This document shows, one piece after another, positions 12,786 through 25,800 of a DNA stretch of 64,000 bases (position 1 is the stretch's first letter; each line of letters begins with the position of its first letter). The translations under genes and the position numbers were made by a program. The stretch lies in the NCBI GenBank assembly GCA_963693285.1, contig OY848917.1, positions 27,715,745-27,779,744 of the forward strand, written 5' to 3'. This DNA is from Xestospongia muta (taxonomy: Eukaryota; Porifera; Demospongiae; Haplosclerida; Petrosiidae). The notes beneath the pieces were generated by a model. It searched no databases. It worked only from the letters and a program-made list of their open reading frames with translations, and was not told the DNA's origin.

Positions 12786-14390
12786 ACAATAATACTGAAA
12801 GAGTAAATAGTCACACTAACAGCAGTACACAGTAGCATCATATGAGTTGCTAGTACAACCACTATCAATATATGTTGAGTAGGAGCATTGTAATATGGTC
12901 AGGTAGTTGTTATGTGCACAGCTGACATCATCTAGTCGCATTGGACTCGTATCTGTACCATAACTGAAATGATAAGATGATGTTTATATGTAATGCAAAA
13001 GATATAGATCACTCTATTACTTCACTAATCCAGCTCTAGAGTAACTTGATGCTCCAATGTATTGTAATTGATGACAAATAACATCAGCTTCATTTTGATC
13101 ATATTGTATATCATCACAAATATTACCCCATTGTTCATTATACCATACTTGTACTATGCCATAGTACAAGGAAGACACAGTACTTCCATTAACAAAAAGC
13201 CGTACAACACCAATTCCAAATGGTCCTAAAATAAGAGAGTATAATAGTTAGTGCTACTTTTTACTTCACATACCAGAACAAGTAAAAATCGTATTAGAGC
13301 TCTTGTAATAATTATTATTTGCTGGTAATAGGATGACACAATTAAAAAGTTAATTTTGGCAGCTTACTGCATTCAACAGTCACATCTTCATAATGATAAC
13401 ATGAGCTAACTCCAATTGATGGACACTTGTTTCTGATATTTATGCAAGTGTCATAATAAGAACTGACTACATTTGTCATCCATATAGAACTTGAAGTATT
13501 ACCAGGTCTAAAATATAGGTTAAATAGCATAATAGTAACTATATCTTACAAAGTGAGATGATCATAATAGACATAGCTATAATACCCTAGCTGTTTACAC
13601 ACTGTCCAGGCATCATAATAACTAAATCCATCATCACATACAGTTCCCCATTGTCCATTACAGTAAACTTCCACACGTCCTTGATTGGAATAACTACCTC
13701 CCATAAGACGTATCATGCCAGGATAAGGATTGCTATCCCAAATTCTTGTTGTGTCTGTGAAAGTAACATTTAATATGATTAATTTGCCAAATATCGTTTA
13801 ATATGTGTAGCTCACAGCACTGGACAGTTGCATCATATGAGTTAGAGTTTGTACATCCACTATCAATGTATGTGGAGTAAGAACACTGCAATATGGTGAG
13901 ATAATTGTTGTGAGGACAGCTAACATCATCTAGTTTCATAACACTGGTATCAGTGCCACAGCTAAATAAATGGTAAAACCAAAGGTCATGACTGATGTTA
14001 TATGTCATCGGTTCATTATATATGATTTTTGTCATACCTCACTAATCCAGCTCTTGAATAACTTGAGGCTCCAGTATATCCTAACTGATGACATATGACA
14101 TCAGCTTCATATTGATTATAATATGTGTCATCACAAATGTTACCCCAACCATAATTGTAATAAATTCTGATTATACCATAATAGTAAGATGATGACACTG
14201 TTCCACTGCGAAAAAGAATAACAGCACCAGTGGCAATACCTGTAAAACAAAGATGATTATTAAGGTATTACATTCATGTACTATTAACTAGGATATATAA
14301 GAGCTTACATTCAATGGGAACAGTTCCAAAACATACTATGAAGCCCCATATAATGAGAAACATACGGCTGATAAAACAAACTGATTCCAT
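6983..14390 (-). CDS. Twelve-domain SRCR transmembrane receptor, gene A
   Basis: I built 32 exons from GT-AG sites: 14309-14390, 14038-14239, 13816-13961, 13550-13754, 13368-13507, 13274-13321, 13021-13225, 12821-12963, 11882-12086, 11691-11830, 11604-11645, 11347-11551, 11153-11298, 10877-11087, 10692-10822, 10592-10636, 10340-10544, 10151-10296, 9878-10082, 9685-9824, 9588-9635, 9324-9528, 9119-9264, 8863-9064, 8677-8816, 8581-8628, 8314-8515, 8115-8257, 7863-8067, 7677-7816, 7515-7634, 6983-7467. They total 5,076 nt, exactly 1,691 codons plus a stop. Exon 1 is a signal peptide. Then come six repeats of SRCR a ([26 protein letters not shown]) and SRCR b ([29 protein letters not shown]), each domain on two exons. 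Next are a Ser/Thr-rich stalk, one membrane helix ([20 protein letters not shown]) and a 130-residue tail with YKNQ, YVLI and YEHM. Six canonical Cys per domain and two exons per domain suggest group A SRCR. A cell-surface adhesion or immune receptor is likely; its ligand is unknown. Confidence 0.85.
12121..12310. mobile_element. Degenerate MITE copy in SRCR A intron
   Basis: This part of the long intron between exons 8 and 9 (12087-12820) shows worn versions of both arms of the MITE that is clear at 25091-25273 in gene B (left arm tatacagattgcatgat, right arm tgtataacaa...aaatcaa). Its presence at the same intron position in A and B puts the insertion before the A/B duplication. Confidence 0.45.
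12323..12548. repeat. Near-perfect long palindrome in SRCR A intron
   Basis: Two arms of about 113 bp meet at 12439/12440 (atgtag|ctacat). The left arm (aagttattagatgcaaaaag ... tttatgtag) is mirrored by the right arm with few mismatches and a short indel. It probably is a fold-back MITE. Worn relatives sit in the same intron of genes B (about 25274-25640) and C (about 42793-43160). Confidence 0.75.
12730..12782. repeat. (TG)n microsatellite
   Basis: TG/GT repeat with a few CA-TG interruptions in the intron before exon 8 of gene A. The orthologous intron positions in B and C have only about 14-16 bp of TG. Confidence 0.9.
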
Positions 14391-14437
14391 GCTGTCAGTT
14401 AGTCTGAATAAACCTAAAATTTGTTTTAGCTCACACG

Positions 14438-14445
14438 TTTAAATA
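14438..14445 (-). promoter_or_regulatory. Candidate TATA box of SRCR gene A
   Basis: TATTTAAA on the reverse strand lies about 48 nt upstream of the start ATG. The same octamer is at 27320-27327 (gene B) and 44837-44844 (gene C) at the same distance. Conservation among duplicates is expected anyway, so support is modest. Confidence 0.35.
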
Positions 14446-14624
14446 CACACACACGGGAAGTTTTTGTTACTTGACTTCAGTAGTTGACATGTCCTTAAAT
14501 CATTTTACACAATTTTTTTTTCTCATTATACAAACTTAATTTTCTGTTAACTATTCTATTGCTTGTTATTTAACAAAACTAAGTGCTTAGGCTTTGTAAT
14601 ACAAGGTCATGTATATAAGTTATT

Positions 14625-14880
14625 AACCTCAGTGCGCGTGGGCGCATAGCGAGGTTACTGTAGTCTGTCAGCGTGTGTGTGTATGCGTGTGTATGTCTGC
14701 ACAGCCTGTTACCTAGGATTGTGCTTCATTTTCAAGTTACAATAAATTTTGTATATGAAATGTTGATACATTTTAAAGTGTCATGTAAAGACTCAGAGAA
14801 ATTTTCGTCACGAATCTAGCACTTAATCTTGCTTGGCAATTGAATGATATTATCACTTACTCAGTTACCACTTCACAGAC
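14625..14880. repeat. GT-rich repeat family, internally deleted copy
   Basis: It starts with aacctcagtgcgcgtgggcg, forms a hairpin with the following gcgaggtt, continues through an imperfect GT run and tgcctgttacc-like sequence, and ends at cagttaccacttcacagac. It matches 16447-17220 at both ends but lacks about 400 bp of the middle. This is typical of a non-autonomous element derived by internal deletion. Confidence 0.6.
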
Positions 14881-15218
14881 AGGGCAAGACTTATTTCATT
14901 TGTATTAGCTTTTCTTGTTGATTTATTGATTGATTTAGATTGGATTAGCAAGGCGTGGCCACGCCTACTAAAAGTAATATTTGTAGTTTTCGTCCTTTCC
15001 ACTATCTCAGTGGCATGAGGCAAATAGGAAGGAGCATTAGTGTCTGGGTATGTTGCATCCCAAGACAAAGTTTGGTCTGTTTTATTTGTAGGGGGCAATG
15101 GTAATAACATCTGGTCTTTTGCTTTATGTGGTCTATGGAGGCAGAAGGAATCTAAGGTGGCTGTGGTCCCAATGATCTTTGGATGATGACATTCATGACT
15201 GAATGACATAACAGTCAA
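14865..15218 (-). pseudogene. Orphan endonuclease fragment of a non-LTR element
   Basis: The reverse strand reads KAKDQMLLPL...QTLSWDATYPDTNAPSYL. This resembles the C-terminal PD-type restriction-like endonuclease core of certain retroelement proteins, where the usual pattern is RPDG-x-P then L-x-WD-x-T-x2-DT-x-A-x-S-x-L. Here the PD position reads KD. Related fragments occur at 28745-29090 and 46262-46570 (LVWDAMWPDTDAPSY). No reverse transcriptase adjoins. The family assignment is from remembered motif patterns. Confidence 0.45.
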
Positions 15219-15229
15219 CCTTCACTTAG

Positions 15230-15700
15230 TTTAGAGGATTAGCCACATGTGGCAAGGTTCATCAACATTGACTCCACGATTGACAACAGTGTGGTTTGCA
15301 TTGAGGAACAATGAGATGCATGACAATAGCAATCCTCACTTCATCATTTAGCCTGAGTCCCAAATAGGAGACAAGTACACCATTTAACCAGACATCTCAT
15401 TCTTTAGAACCAGCAGTACACCTGTTATCAATGAAGTACCTCAAGGAAGTTATTACATAATAATAATAATGGTAATAATACATAAGAAAGAGCAAGTAAT
15501 GTTCCTAATCAAATATAGGAGACAAATGTCACTAGAACCAGTGACAACAATATAATAAAATGAAGCCTGGACTTTTGTAAGAACTGTGTACCACTTGTAA
15601 GGGGAGATGTAATTCTGTATACTTAGTGCATGTGAGGCTGATTAGTAGGTATTGTATATAGTAAAGTCAGCATGAGTGATAATTGTAAACAAACTATGTC
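15230..15700. other. Non-coding block shared with 29100-29870
   Basis: No gene seen. Several stretches (for example gaagtacctca, aagaaagagc.ngtaatgttcctaatca) match the sequence downstream of the other two endonuclease fragments. The block was therefore copied together with the fragment. Confidence 0.4.
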
Positions 15701-16446
15701 AGGCTAATTATAACAAAAGTCATGTTCTAACAAGAGCATTTATTAAGTTCTCAATTACATTAAGATAACTGTTACAAAGTATTGTCAGTTTACATGTTGT
15801 ACAATCACTTTCAATTATAGATGTAGTATGACCTACATGTATGTACATAAACTACATAATATAAATAGATAACATATACAATAAACATAAGGCCAATGAA
15901 GTGCAATCATGCAATAATGTATTATCATAATTATAATATTTTCCCATTTAATAAACTTTTCAAAAGCTTTCCTAATTAAATAAACTTGTTGTACTGTTTC
16001 TAAAGACAGTATGCTGAGTTATGTAAAGACAGTGTGCTGAGTTATTATATAGAGACAATTAAACATTGTAGTCCAGTGTAGTCAGGTTTATAAACATGTA
16101 TGTATCTGTTTTATTAACATGTCTTGTAGCCATTGTCTTTGTTATGTATATAAGAGCTTTAAGCAAGCTCTATTCCATGTTGAAAAGAAAACTCTTTATA
16201 ATCTGAGAATATTACACATGTCAAAATGGTAGTACAACAGAAGGACTACTTGGTAAACAATTTCTGTATTGTAGTTTGTAGAGTAGAATGAATGGTATAT
16301 CAGAATTAGAAGCACATGATCAGTTAGTAATAAAGATGGCAAGCTCTTCACATTATTTATAATGATTAGTACATGAAATCTGTGAAGAAAACACTAGCTG
16401 TCCAATTCATTTGATGAAAACTGGAAGTATGTTTGTACAAGTAATT
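15700..16446. other. PAQR-type flanking sequence without its gene
   Basis: It matches the region on the N-terminal side of intact PAQR genes (compare 57900-58380), sharing aaagtattgtcagtttacatg and the later ctagttgtccaattcattt block. There is no PAQR coding sequence here. The match resumes after 17540, so the GT-rich repeat entered a PAQR flank. Confidence 0.5.
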
Positions 16447-17220
<774 letters not shown>

Positions 17221-17405
17221 ATGTCAATCAGAGTGCAAAGTACCCAATAAACGACAAAGCTTTTTTCCTTTTGATTGAAGAGAAATGCTGAGTCATCAAA
17301 CAACAGTTTGTAATGTGCATCACGTGATCCATCAATAATTTGACCACACCTTGTCCAATGTTAAATGTACCTGTTACATGCACTCTGCAGTATAGATTTA
17401 CACTG

Positions 17406-17521
17406 GGCAAGGCCGTTGGTCGAAGTAATCTTCAGAAAAGTTCTCAAAACTGTTTTCAAGATTGTACATGGACTTGAAACGAAGTAACGCATTCAGGAAA
17501 CGTCTCAACTGCAGCGAGGTT
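17406..17521. repeat. GT-rich repeat family, partial copy with 3' end
   Basis: aaggccgttggtcgaag through acgcattcaggaaacgtctc duplicates 16903-16990, then passes directly into gcagcgaggtt. That end is the reverse complement of the family's first ten bases. It is followed by a small near-palindrome, ggcactttagtgcc. Confidence 0.45.
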
Positions 17522-17569
17522 CGGCACTTTAGTGCCTTTCATTATTTAAGTGGTCATTTATAATTAGGA

Positions 17570-17626
17570 CATTGGAATAAACAGTCAAATTGGCCTGGTG
17601 ATAATCGTTCAGGAAATCTTGACTGG
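17570..17626 (-). pseudogene. Tiny PAQR fragment
   Basis: The DNA gcctggtgataatcgttcagg matches the PAQR segment that encodes RIPERFSPGKF in intact copies (for example 35429-35460), flanked by a few more matching bases. Only about 55 bp remain. Confidence 0.5.
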
Positions 17627-17629
17627 TTT

Positions 17630-18500
17630 GTGGACTGAGAAGCAACTTCATTCAGAAGCAACTGTTAGTGGAAGCAGACTTAGATCTCAAAAAAGGCTTT
17701 AACATTGCTGTCAGTATAGAAACAACTCCCCAGAGAACTGTAGATTTGCAGTCACCTCTGCCGCAACAGTTCACGCTCTCAAGCGTCACTCACAAAGGAC
17801 TTGTTACTGGTGTGATTGTCTAGGACACACACTTGACCTTTGCAATTATACATTTCTGCATGGTCTGTAGAAAAAAGGGCATTTTGTCAGAATATACTAA
17901 AAGAGCCAAAGAAAAAGAACAAGTAAATCAGAGAGAAATCACAGGGAGAGAGGTAGAAAAGCTAAAACAGGAGGATGAAGAGTCTCCTATATTCACTGTA
18001 TCAATGACAAAAAGTAAACAAGGTTCTAGTGTTATCATTAAACCATGTCGATATATAGAGTTCAATAATGGAGCATCTCTATCAACTATATCAAAGAAAA
18101 TGTGGGAATATAAATTGGAAGAAATCAGATATCATGAAAAACATACACTGGAGAAAAAGTAGGCATCTTAGGAGAATTACAAGTCTTAGTCGTTTGTGAG
18201 AACGAGAAATGCTAGTTCTCATTGTGAGTTGTAGATGGTCATGGACCCTCATCATTGTTCAGATGGAACTGGATTTCTCAAATTAAATTAAATTAGAAAT
18301 CTATTAAAAGTATTACAAAACAGACTTCCAAGAAGGGAGTTTCAAGCAACATGTCAGACCAAGCACGCTGTTTTGTCAGATGTGGGAGAAGCTGTAGCTA
18401 TAGTTGAGGAAAAACTAGCCACAGTGAAACAGTTCAATACACAAGACAAATATACAGAGATGATCATGCCAGAGTCTAAATTGCCCCACACTAAGTTGTT
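17630..18500 (+). pseudogene. Degenerate Ty3/gypsy gag-protease remnant
   Basis: Plus-strand pieces, in order: a zinc knuckle CYWCDCLGHTLDLC (C-x2-C-x4-H-x4-C, about 17792-17833), a worn second knuckle ending KKGHFVR, a linker, then IEFNNGASLSTISKKMWEY (about 18055-18110). The last aligns with the aspartic protease active site, with NNG in place of the catalytic DTG. Downstream VVDGHGPS and a pol-like leader are scattered over frames. The first part lies in another frame from the 109-codon open stretch at 17833-18162. It belongs to a different Ty3 lineage from the element at 36585-40428. Confidence 0.55.
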
Positions 18501-19889
18501 TCAAATTTAAAAATGAAGATTTTTTGAGAAATGGGGTTAGATATCATGGAACCACAACTGAAACTGTGTCGTCTATGCCAGTGTCAAAAATCAATCACAA
18601 TTCACCAGATCAAGTTTAAAGTACTCCAGTTGATTGACCTAAGCCACTGAGACATATTGGTTTCTATATTGAATGTACTTGGACGTTTAGTGAAGGGAGA
18701 TGTAGTGTTTGATATTGTGTTATTGAAGATATTTTGCACGTGTAGTTACATTTAGTAAATTATGTTACTTATATAAGAGAGTTATGGACAGTTCTGTTGA
18801 ATCTATCCTGACAAGAATGTGAGGACATAACACACATATTTGAGAATTAAGAAATTGTCCAAAACGGCATTGCATTTCACCAGCAAAGAAGTACTGTGTG
18901 TTATATTCTACTAACCTACTACACTAGTTATAGAAAAGGATATCTACATGTAGTGTTTATTTGATACATAACATTTGTTGTTACAGATACAAAAATTTTT
19001 GAACTAAAGACCATGTCCAATAATTATTACAGCAAATAATATTTAGTCTTCTTGGATACATTGGACATATGACAGATATATTATAGTGTATACACTATTT
19101 TCTTTGCAGGTGAATTATGAACACTAGAGTTTTATATAAGTATTAAAAATCATGTTTAGTATTGAATCCAGTTTGATTGTTTTTTCTCTATACATGTTGA
19201 TTAAAAACAAGTTGGTGACCAAATTTAACTACATGGATTTGGGCATCATATGCTGTCCTGTCTTTATTAACATGTGTACTGTGACATGACATTAAAAAGG
19301 AAAAGAGAGAGAGAACCTGCTAGATATGTTCTTACTAAAAATTAACTGAATATTGTGAGTCTGTGAACATTACTGCATTATACTTTATCAGAGTTTGTCA
19401 CTGATATGAAATGTTAAATGAAACTAGAAATAACAGAAGCAGAAGATTTTAATATTTCTGAACACCTAGAAGACACTCAATTCTGAATAATAATCATATG
19501 GAGATTACATGATATTTGTTATTGACCTGTCTAATTATTGTGTTGTTAGTTCAGTTATGTAAGACACTTATTCCTTTCATTGTTACTGTGGAATCTGTTT
19601 ATCACACCTTTGTTTAGCATCATCATTATTAAAGTTTGTGTATAATACTATGTGGCCTTGTAAATGAATACCAGACTCAAGACTTGTACATGTAAATCTA
19701 ATTAATTAATGATGGGATTTTGGTAAAATATATTGATATTTTCAACAAAATGCCATCTACAATAAAATTTTAATTAAAACAGCTTAATTCAAATTAAATT
19801 TTCAACACTTCAGATGTTAGCTAACAAAGACGTAATTACCAAAGAAAATTTTAAATTGTGAGGGTGTGTTCCAAATGACTTGTATATGT
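18500..19889. other. Spacer and 3' flank of SRCR gene B
   Basis: No gene supported. 18500-18860 is unrecognised. From about 18868 the sequence aligns with the 3' flank of gene A (6235-6982). Confidence 0.4.
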
Positions 19890-22800
19890 TTAAATGACAT
19901 TGTCATACAGGTCACTTTTGAGCTGACAATCATCTGTTGTCATGACACTGTCCATATGTTCATATATGTCTTCTGTATTGTCTGGCAGCACATATGTATC
20001 ACTTAAAGATGCACACTCTTGGTTCTTTTCAAAGCTACAAGGCTGATTCTGGTATATTGTGGGTGACTCTGGAAGGGGAGGAAGAGTCCGATTTCCTTTT
20101 TCATGAGTGTGACACACAGTCGTAAAATAAGGGGCACTGACTTCTGAGTACCGATCATATGGAGGTGGTAAGGTATTTGTTGTTAACTTGAATAATGAAT
20201 TATGGTCTCCAAAGGTTTGTAATTGCACACTTGGGTAGTTGCGACGAGCAATTCGTAGGTGATGTTTCTTACGACCAATAAAGCAAAAAGTAGCAAAACA
20301 CAAAAGAGCCAGAACAACAGCAGTACTACCAGTGGCCAGTCCTACTCCAATATGCACTACAAAATAAGGTATTTTACAAGCTATAAGGATATTAAAACAC
20401 TTACATGTCACGGTTGTAGATGCTGTATTTGAGTCAATTGTTCCCTGGGTTGGTCTCACAGTATTAGATAATATAGTTGGTTTGATTGTTCCCTGGATTG
20501 GTCTTGAATTTATTGTTCCTTGAGTTGGTCTTAAAGAAGGAGAAGGAGATACACCAATGCAAGTATCATTCTTAACATGAGCAGGAAACAAATTGTTATC
20601 TGGAAAATATTATTAAAAATACCATTTACACAAAGCACATACTGCATTCCAGAGTCACATCTTCATAATGAGAACAATCATGATATTCTTGACTAGGGCA
20701 GCTTTGGCAAGAATCTAAACAATAGTCAGACTTATGACATATGATATCATCCAACCAAATAGGCTGAGATAAGTCTCCAGGCCTAAAATATACATATGAT
20801 TATAATATATGATGTAGTCAAGTACTTACAATTTTATATGATTATAGCTAGTAAAATTGGAATAGCCTAGTTGTTTACAAATTGCTTGTGCTTCATTGTT
20901 TCCAAATCCATCATCACATATTGTTCCCCAACGTCCATTACAATAAACCTCAACTCGGCCTTTGTTAGTGTAGTTACTTCCCTGTAAACGAACCATACCA
21001 GAATATGGATTATTCCAAATCTTGGTGATATCTGATAAAACAAAGTAATAATATTAAATAAAGAGGGTACAACTCACAGCAAACAACAGTAGCATCTAAA
21101 GAATGTGAGCTACATTCACTGCCTATAATTGTAGAGTAAAAACATTGCAAAACAGTCAGATACTGATTAGTGGAACAGTTTAGTCTCTCCAATAACATAG
21201 AATTGTAATCCATACCATAGCTACCAATAAAACATCAATGGCATATATATAAACCATAATAGTAGTTTGTTGTTACCTCATTACACCAGTACTGGAGTAA
21301 GTTGATGCTCCTGTATAGCTCAACTGGTGACAGATAACGTCTGCTTCTTTTTGTTTAAACTTTGAGTCTTTGCATATATTGCCCCACTGGTTGTCCATGT
21401 AGATTTGTACTATGCCATGACTATAACTTGGTAATGAAACTCCTCTTTGATATAAGCGAACAGATCCAAATGATAATTCTGAAATAGAAACAAAAATAAA
21501 CTTTCCATTAAAAAAAACAAACCTGTAGCATTCTTTATAACACCAACACATGATTGTCTTGTGTTTCTGTTTCTAGTTGATGTAGAATAGGCTACAAAAA
21601 CATAATTTGTTAAGTCTAAACACAAACTCAGTGACTAACTGCATTCTATAAACACATCATTAGTATGATTACAGCTGCCAACAGAAGATGAAGGACAAGA
21701 ATTCCTATTTCCAATACAAGTGTCTGTAGATAGACTCTTCATTTCTGTTAACCATATAGGTTGAGTGGAGTTTGTGTTACTAAGAAAACAAATGACAATT
21801 AAAATTTATATTTTGTTCCAATACTTTATCTGGCTATAGCTTATGTATCCTGTATATCCTAATTGAGTACAAACAGCAATAGCATCTCTAGAATCAAATC
21901 CAAAACTGCATATTGTTCCCCAATTGCTATTGCAATTAATCTCCACAAGTCCTTGATTAGAGAAATTGCCACCCTGCAAACGTACCATTCCAGTAAACAA
22001 ATCATTGTCCCATATTCTTGAAGAATCTATAAGATTCCAGATTTGTAAAGTCAATACATTCATTCAACATTGTTTCTCACAACAGTAAACTGTAGAATCA
22101 TAAGTGTTGTAGTTTGGACATCCATAGTCAATGTATATTGAGTAAGAACACTGCAAGATGTTCATGTAATTGTTATGTGCACAATTAACATCATCTAATC
22201 TCATTGGACTTGAATCAGTACCATAACTGAAATGATAGATGGTATTCTTATTATGATAAAGCAATCAAAATCTAAACAAATTACTCCACTATTCCAGCTC
22301 TTGAGTAACTTGAGGCTCCAGTATAACTCAATTGATGACAGATGACATCAGCTTCAAATTGATCATAGTAACTATCATAACATATATTGCCCCACCCTCC
22401 GTTCATCCAAATTTGTACAATACCATAGTTATAAGATAATGATGTAAACCCATTTCTAAAAAGACGTACAACACCATTGGCAGTAGGACCTGTCAACCAA
22501 AAAAATTATTATTGTAAAATCTTCAGTCATTACTATAGAAAATTCAACCTGAACATGTATCTTGTGTGACAGTACTGCTTGAATGAATACCAAATGCTGC
22601 AATAAAATATTGTTACATAATGTACGATTTAATTGACATACTTACTGCATTCTATAGTTACATCTTCATAATGACCACAATTGCTTACAGAAGTAGCTGG
22701 ACAACTGTTTCCACTTCCAATACACACATCAGTGGAATAACTAGATACATAAGTAAGCCAAATTGGTGTTGAAGAGATAGCTGGCCTAAACATAACAAAT

Positions 22801-25800
22801 TATTGAATTCAAAACAAAAAGCAATTTTTCAATACTAACATGTTCATATGATCATAATTACTATATGATGTATATCCTAATTGTTTACATACAGTCCTGG
22901 CATCATAAAAACTAAAACCATTGTCACAAATTGTTCCCCATTGTCCATTACAGTAAACTTCCACACGACCTTGATTAACATATTTGCCTCCTTGAAGGCG
23001 TATCATACCAGAAAAAGGATTGCTGTCCCAGATTCTTGTTTCATCTGTCAAAAGTAATGTGCCATGACATAGTAATAATGATATTACACAGTATCATGAT
23101 TTAAAAACTCACAGCAGTACACAGTAGCATCATAAGAGTTAGTGTTAACACAGTCACTATTAATGATCGTGGAGTAAGAGCATTGTAAGATATGGATGAA
23201 ATTATTGTGTGAACAGTTTACATTATTCAATAACATTGACTGTGAACTCATTCCATAGCTATAATGAAGAGTATTAGCATACAATATTAAATTCCCTTTA
23301 CCTCACTAGTCCAGCTCTTGAATGGCTTGAGGCTCCAGTATATCCTAACTGATGACAAATTACATCAGCTTCATTTTTATCATATTGCATATCATCACAG
23401 ATATTACCCCACTCTCCATTATACCATATCTCTACTATACCATGATAGTAGGAAGTTGAATAATTACCATTACGAAACAGACGTACAACACCATTTCCTT
23501 CAGGACCTAAAACATGATCAAATTTTAAAGATTTTAAACATAACATTATTCTTAATACCTGCACATGTAGTTTTCGTGTTTCTATTTCTATTGATTGATG
23601 ATGCATGAGCTATATGAAGTAATTACAAACCACTAGCTCAATACTAACATGTCATAAAACTTACTGCATTCAATGGTGATGTCTTCAGAATGACTACAAC
23701 TACTAACTGTATTGGATGGACAATCATTTCTGGTATTGAGACATGTATCAGAGAAATAACTGGTCATATTTGTTAGCCATATTGGTTTTGTTGAGCTAAT
23801 GTTTTAAAAACATAACATACCAGTTATTTATTTATTCATTTTTACTTTTGAACTGTGAGGTGGTTGTATTTTAAGTAATTTGCATATCCCAATTGTTTGC
23901 AGACAGTAAGAGCATCATTACTAGAAAATCCATCAACACATATTGTCCCCCATTGTCCATTACAATAGACCTCCACAAGACCTCTGTTAGAATAGTTACC
24001 ATTTTGGAGACGTATCATACCAGGGAACTGATTGCTTTCCCATATCTTTGTTGTGTCTACATAATTTTATTGAATATAATCATTATCACAACCAAAAGCA
24101 TGTTCTAAACTCTAAACTTACAGCAGTAAACAGTGGAGTCATACAAGTTTGAGTTTGTACACCCACTATTAATGTATGTAGAATAAGAACACTGTAATAT
24201 AGTGAGGTAGTCATTTCGCAAGCAGTTTACATCATCAAGTATCATTGAACTAGTGTCAGTCCCATAACTGAAACAAGTCTATTAGTGCTAGGCATGTAAA
24301 CATGATAGATGAGTACCTCACTAATCCAGCACGAGAGTATGATGAAGCTCCTGTATACCCCAATTGGTGACAAATGACATCAGCTTCATTTTGATTATAG
24401 TAAAAATCATCACATATATTGCCCCACTGTCCATTATATCTAATCTGTACTATACCATAGTAGTAAGATGATGAAGTTATTCCATCACGAAACAGACGTA
24501 CAATCCCATTTCCAAAAGGGCCTGTGATTAATATCAAACTATAATAGTATTATAAATACATGACAAAACATACCAACACAAGAGGAGTTAGTGTTATATA
24601 CAGTAGAGCTGTAACCTAAAATACAAAAATTACCATTTGATTAATGTGTAAATGTCTTACTGCAAGTGACAGTTACATCTTCATTATGTATGCAGTTGGT
24701 AACAGATGAAGATCGACAATAATTTCTGTCAAGAACACAAATATCGGTACTTGCACTGTTCATATGTGTTATCCAAATAGGAACACTGGAATTGCCAGGC
24801 CTAAATATGCACACATAAGGTATGTTACATTCCACTAGTTTTAATCCTCACAAGTTTAAATGGTCATAATATGGACTTGTTGAATACCCTAGTTGTCTGC
24901 AGATAGTTTTGGCATCATATGAGTCAAAGGAATCATTACATATTGTCCCCCACTGTCCATTGCAGTAAACTTCTACACGTCCTTGATTAACATAGTCTCC
25001 ATGTTGAAGGCGTACCATACCAGGATATGGGTTGCTATCCCATATTCTAGTTGTATCTAGTATTATGGATATGTATATATTAATATCACTATAAAAACTG
25101 ATTGTTGATTTAATCAATATATGGTTATACAGATTGCATGATCCAAACTGTTTATAAATTGTTATAAATAATAATGATTTTGTCAAAATAAAAAAATGTA
25201 TCATGCTATCTTTCATTTTACGTCGTGCTAGTTGTATAACAAGTATTGATTAAATCAAATTATCAGTTTTTATATCACTGTAAAAAATGGTTGGTCGATT
25301 TAACCGCTGTATGGTTATACAGGTTGCATGTAACAAACTTATTAGATACAAAGAGTAAACATAACACTGTTTTAATTGCACAACTGTTTATATAGTTACA
25401 TCAACAATAGTGCATTAGTGTATAAAAACTGATGGGTTTTTTTTGACAAATATGTGGCTATACAGGCAACATGATGAAACTGAAAGTAAGGATAATACAG
25501 TTTTTACTGTAGCATACATAAACAATAGTGCATTAGTAATCAAAACAGTGTTATGTTTACTTTTTTCATCATAATAAGTTTGCTATATGCAAACTGTATA
25601 ACCATATATTTTTAAAACCAACTAATCAACTTTTACAGTTTGGGCTGTGTGTGTGTGTGAATAAAATAATACTGAAATAGTAAATAGTGCACTAACAGCA
25701 GTAGACAGTAGCATCATATGAGTTACTAGTACAACCACTATCAATATACATTGAGTAGGAACATTGTAATATGGTCAGGTAGTTGTTATGTGCACAACTG

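Larger units (their letters stand above)
6235..14628. repeat. SRCR gene A duplication block
   Basis: This block, containing SRCR gene A with its 3' flank and promoter, is homologous in order and orientation to about 18868-27543, which holds gene B. Similarity starts near a shared aaagaaatac/gtactgtgtgt block and ends just before the GT-rich repeat at 14625. All 32 exons correspond one to one. This is the older of the large tandem duplications in the window, since A and B differ more than the two later copies do. Confidence 0.8.

Noticed and set aside
23318..24108. Plus-strand open frames opposite SRCR exons (also at 10356, 10924, 40832, 41411)
   Set aside because: They recur only because the SRCR exons recur. 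They are antisense shadows without family similarity or start context.
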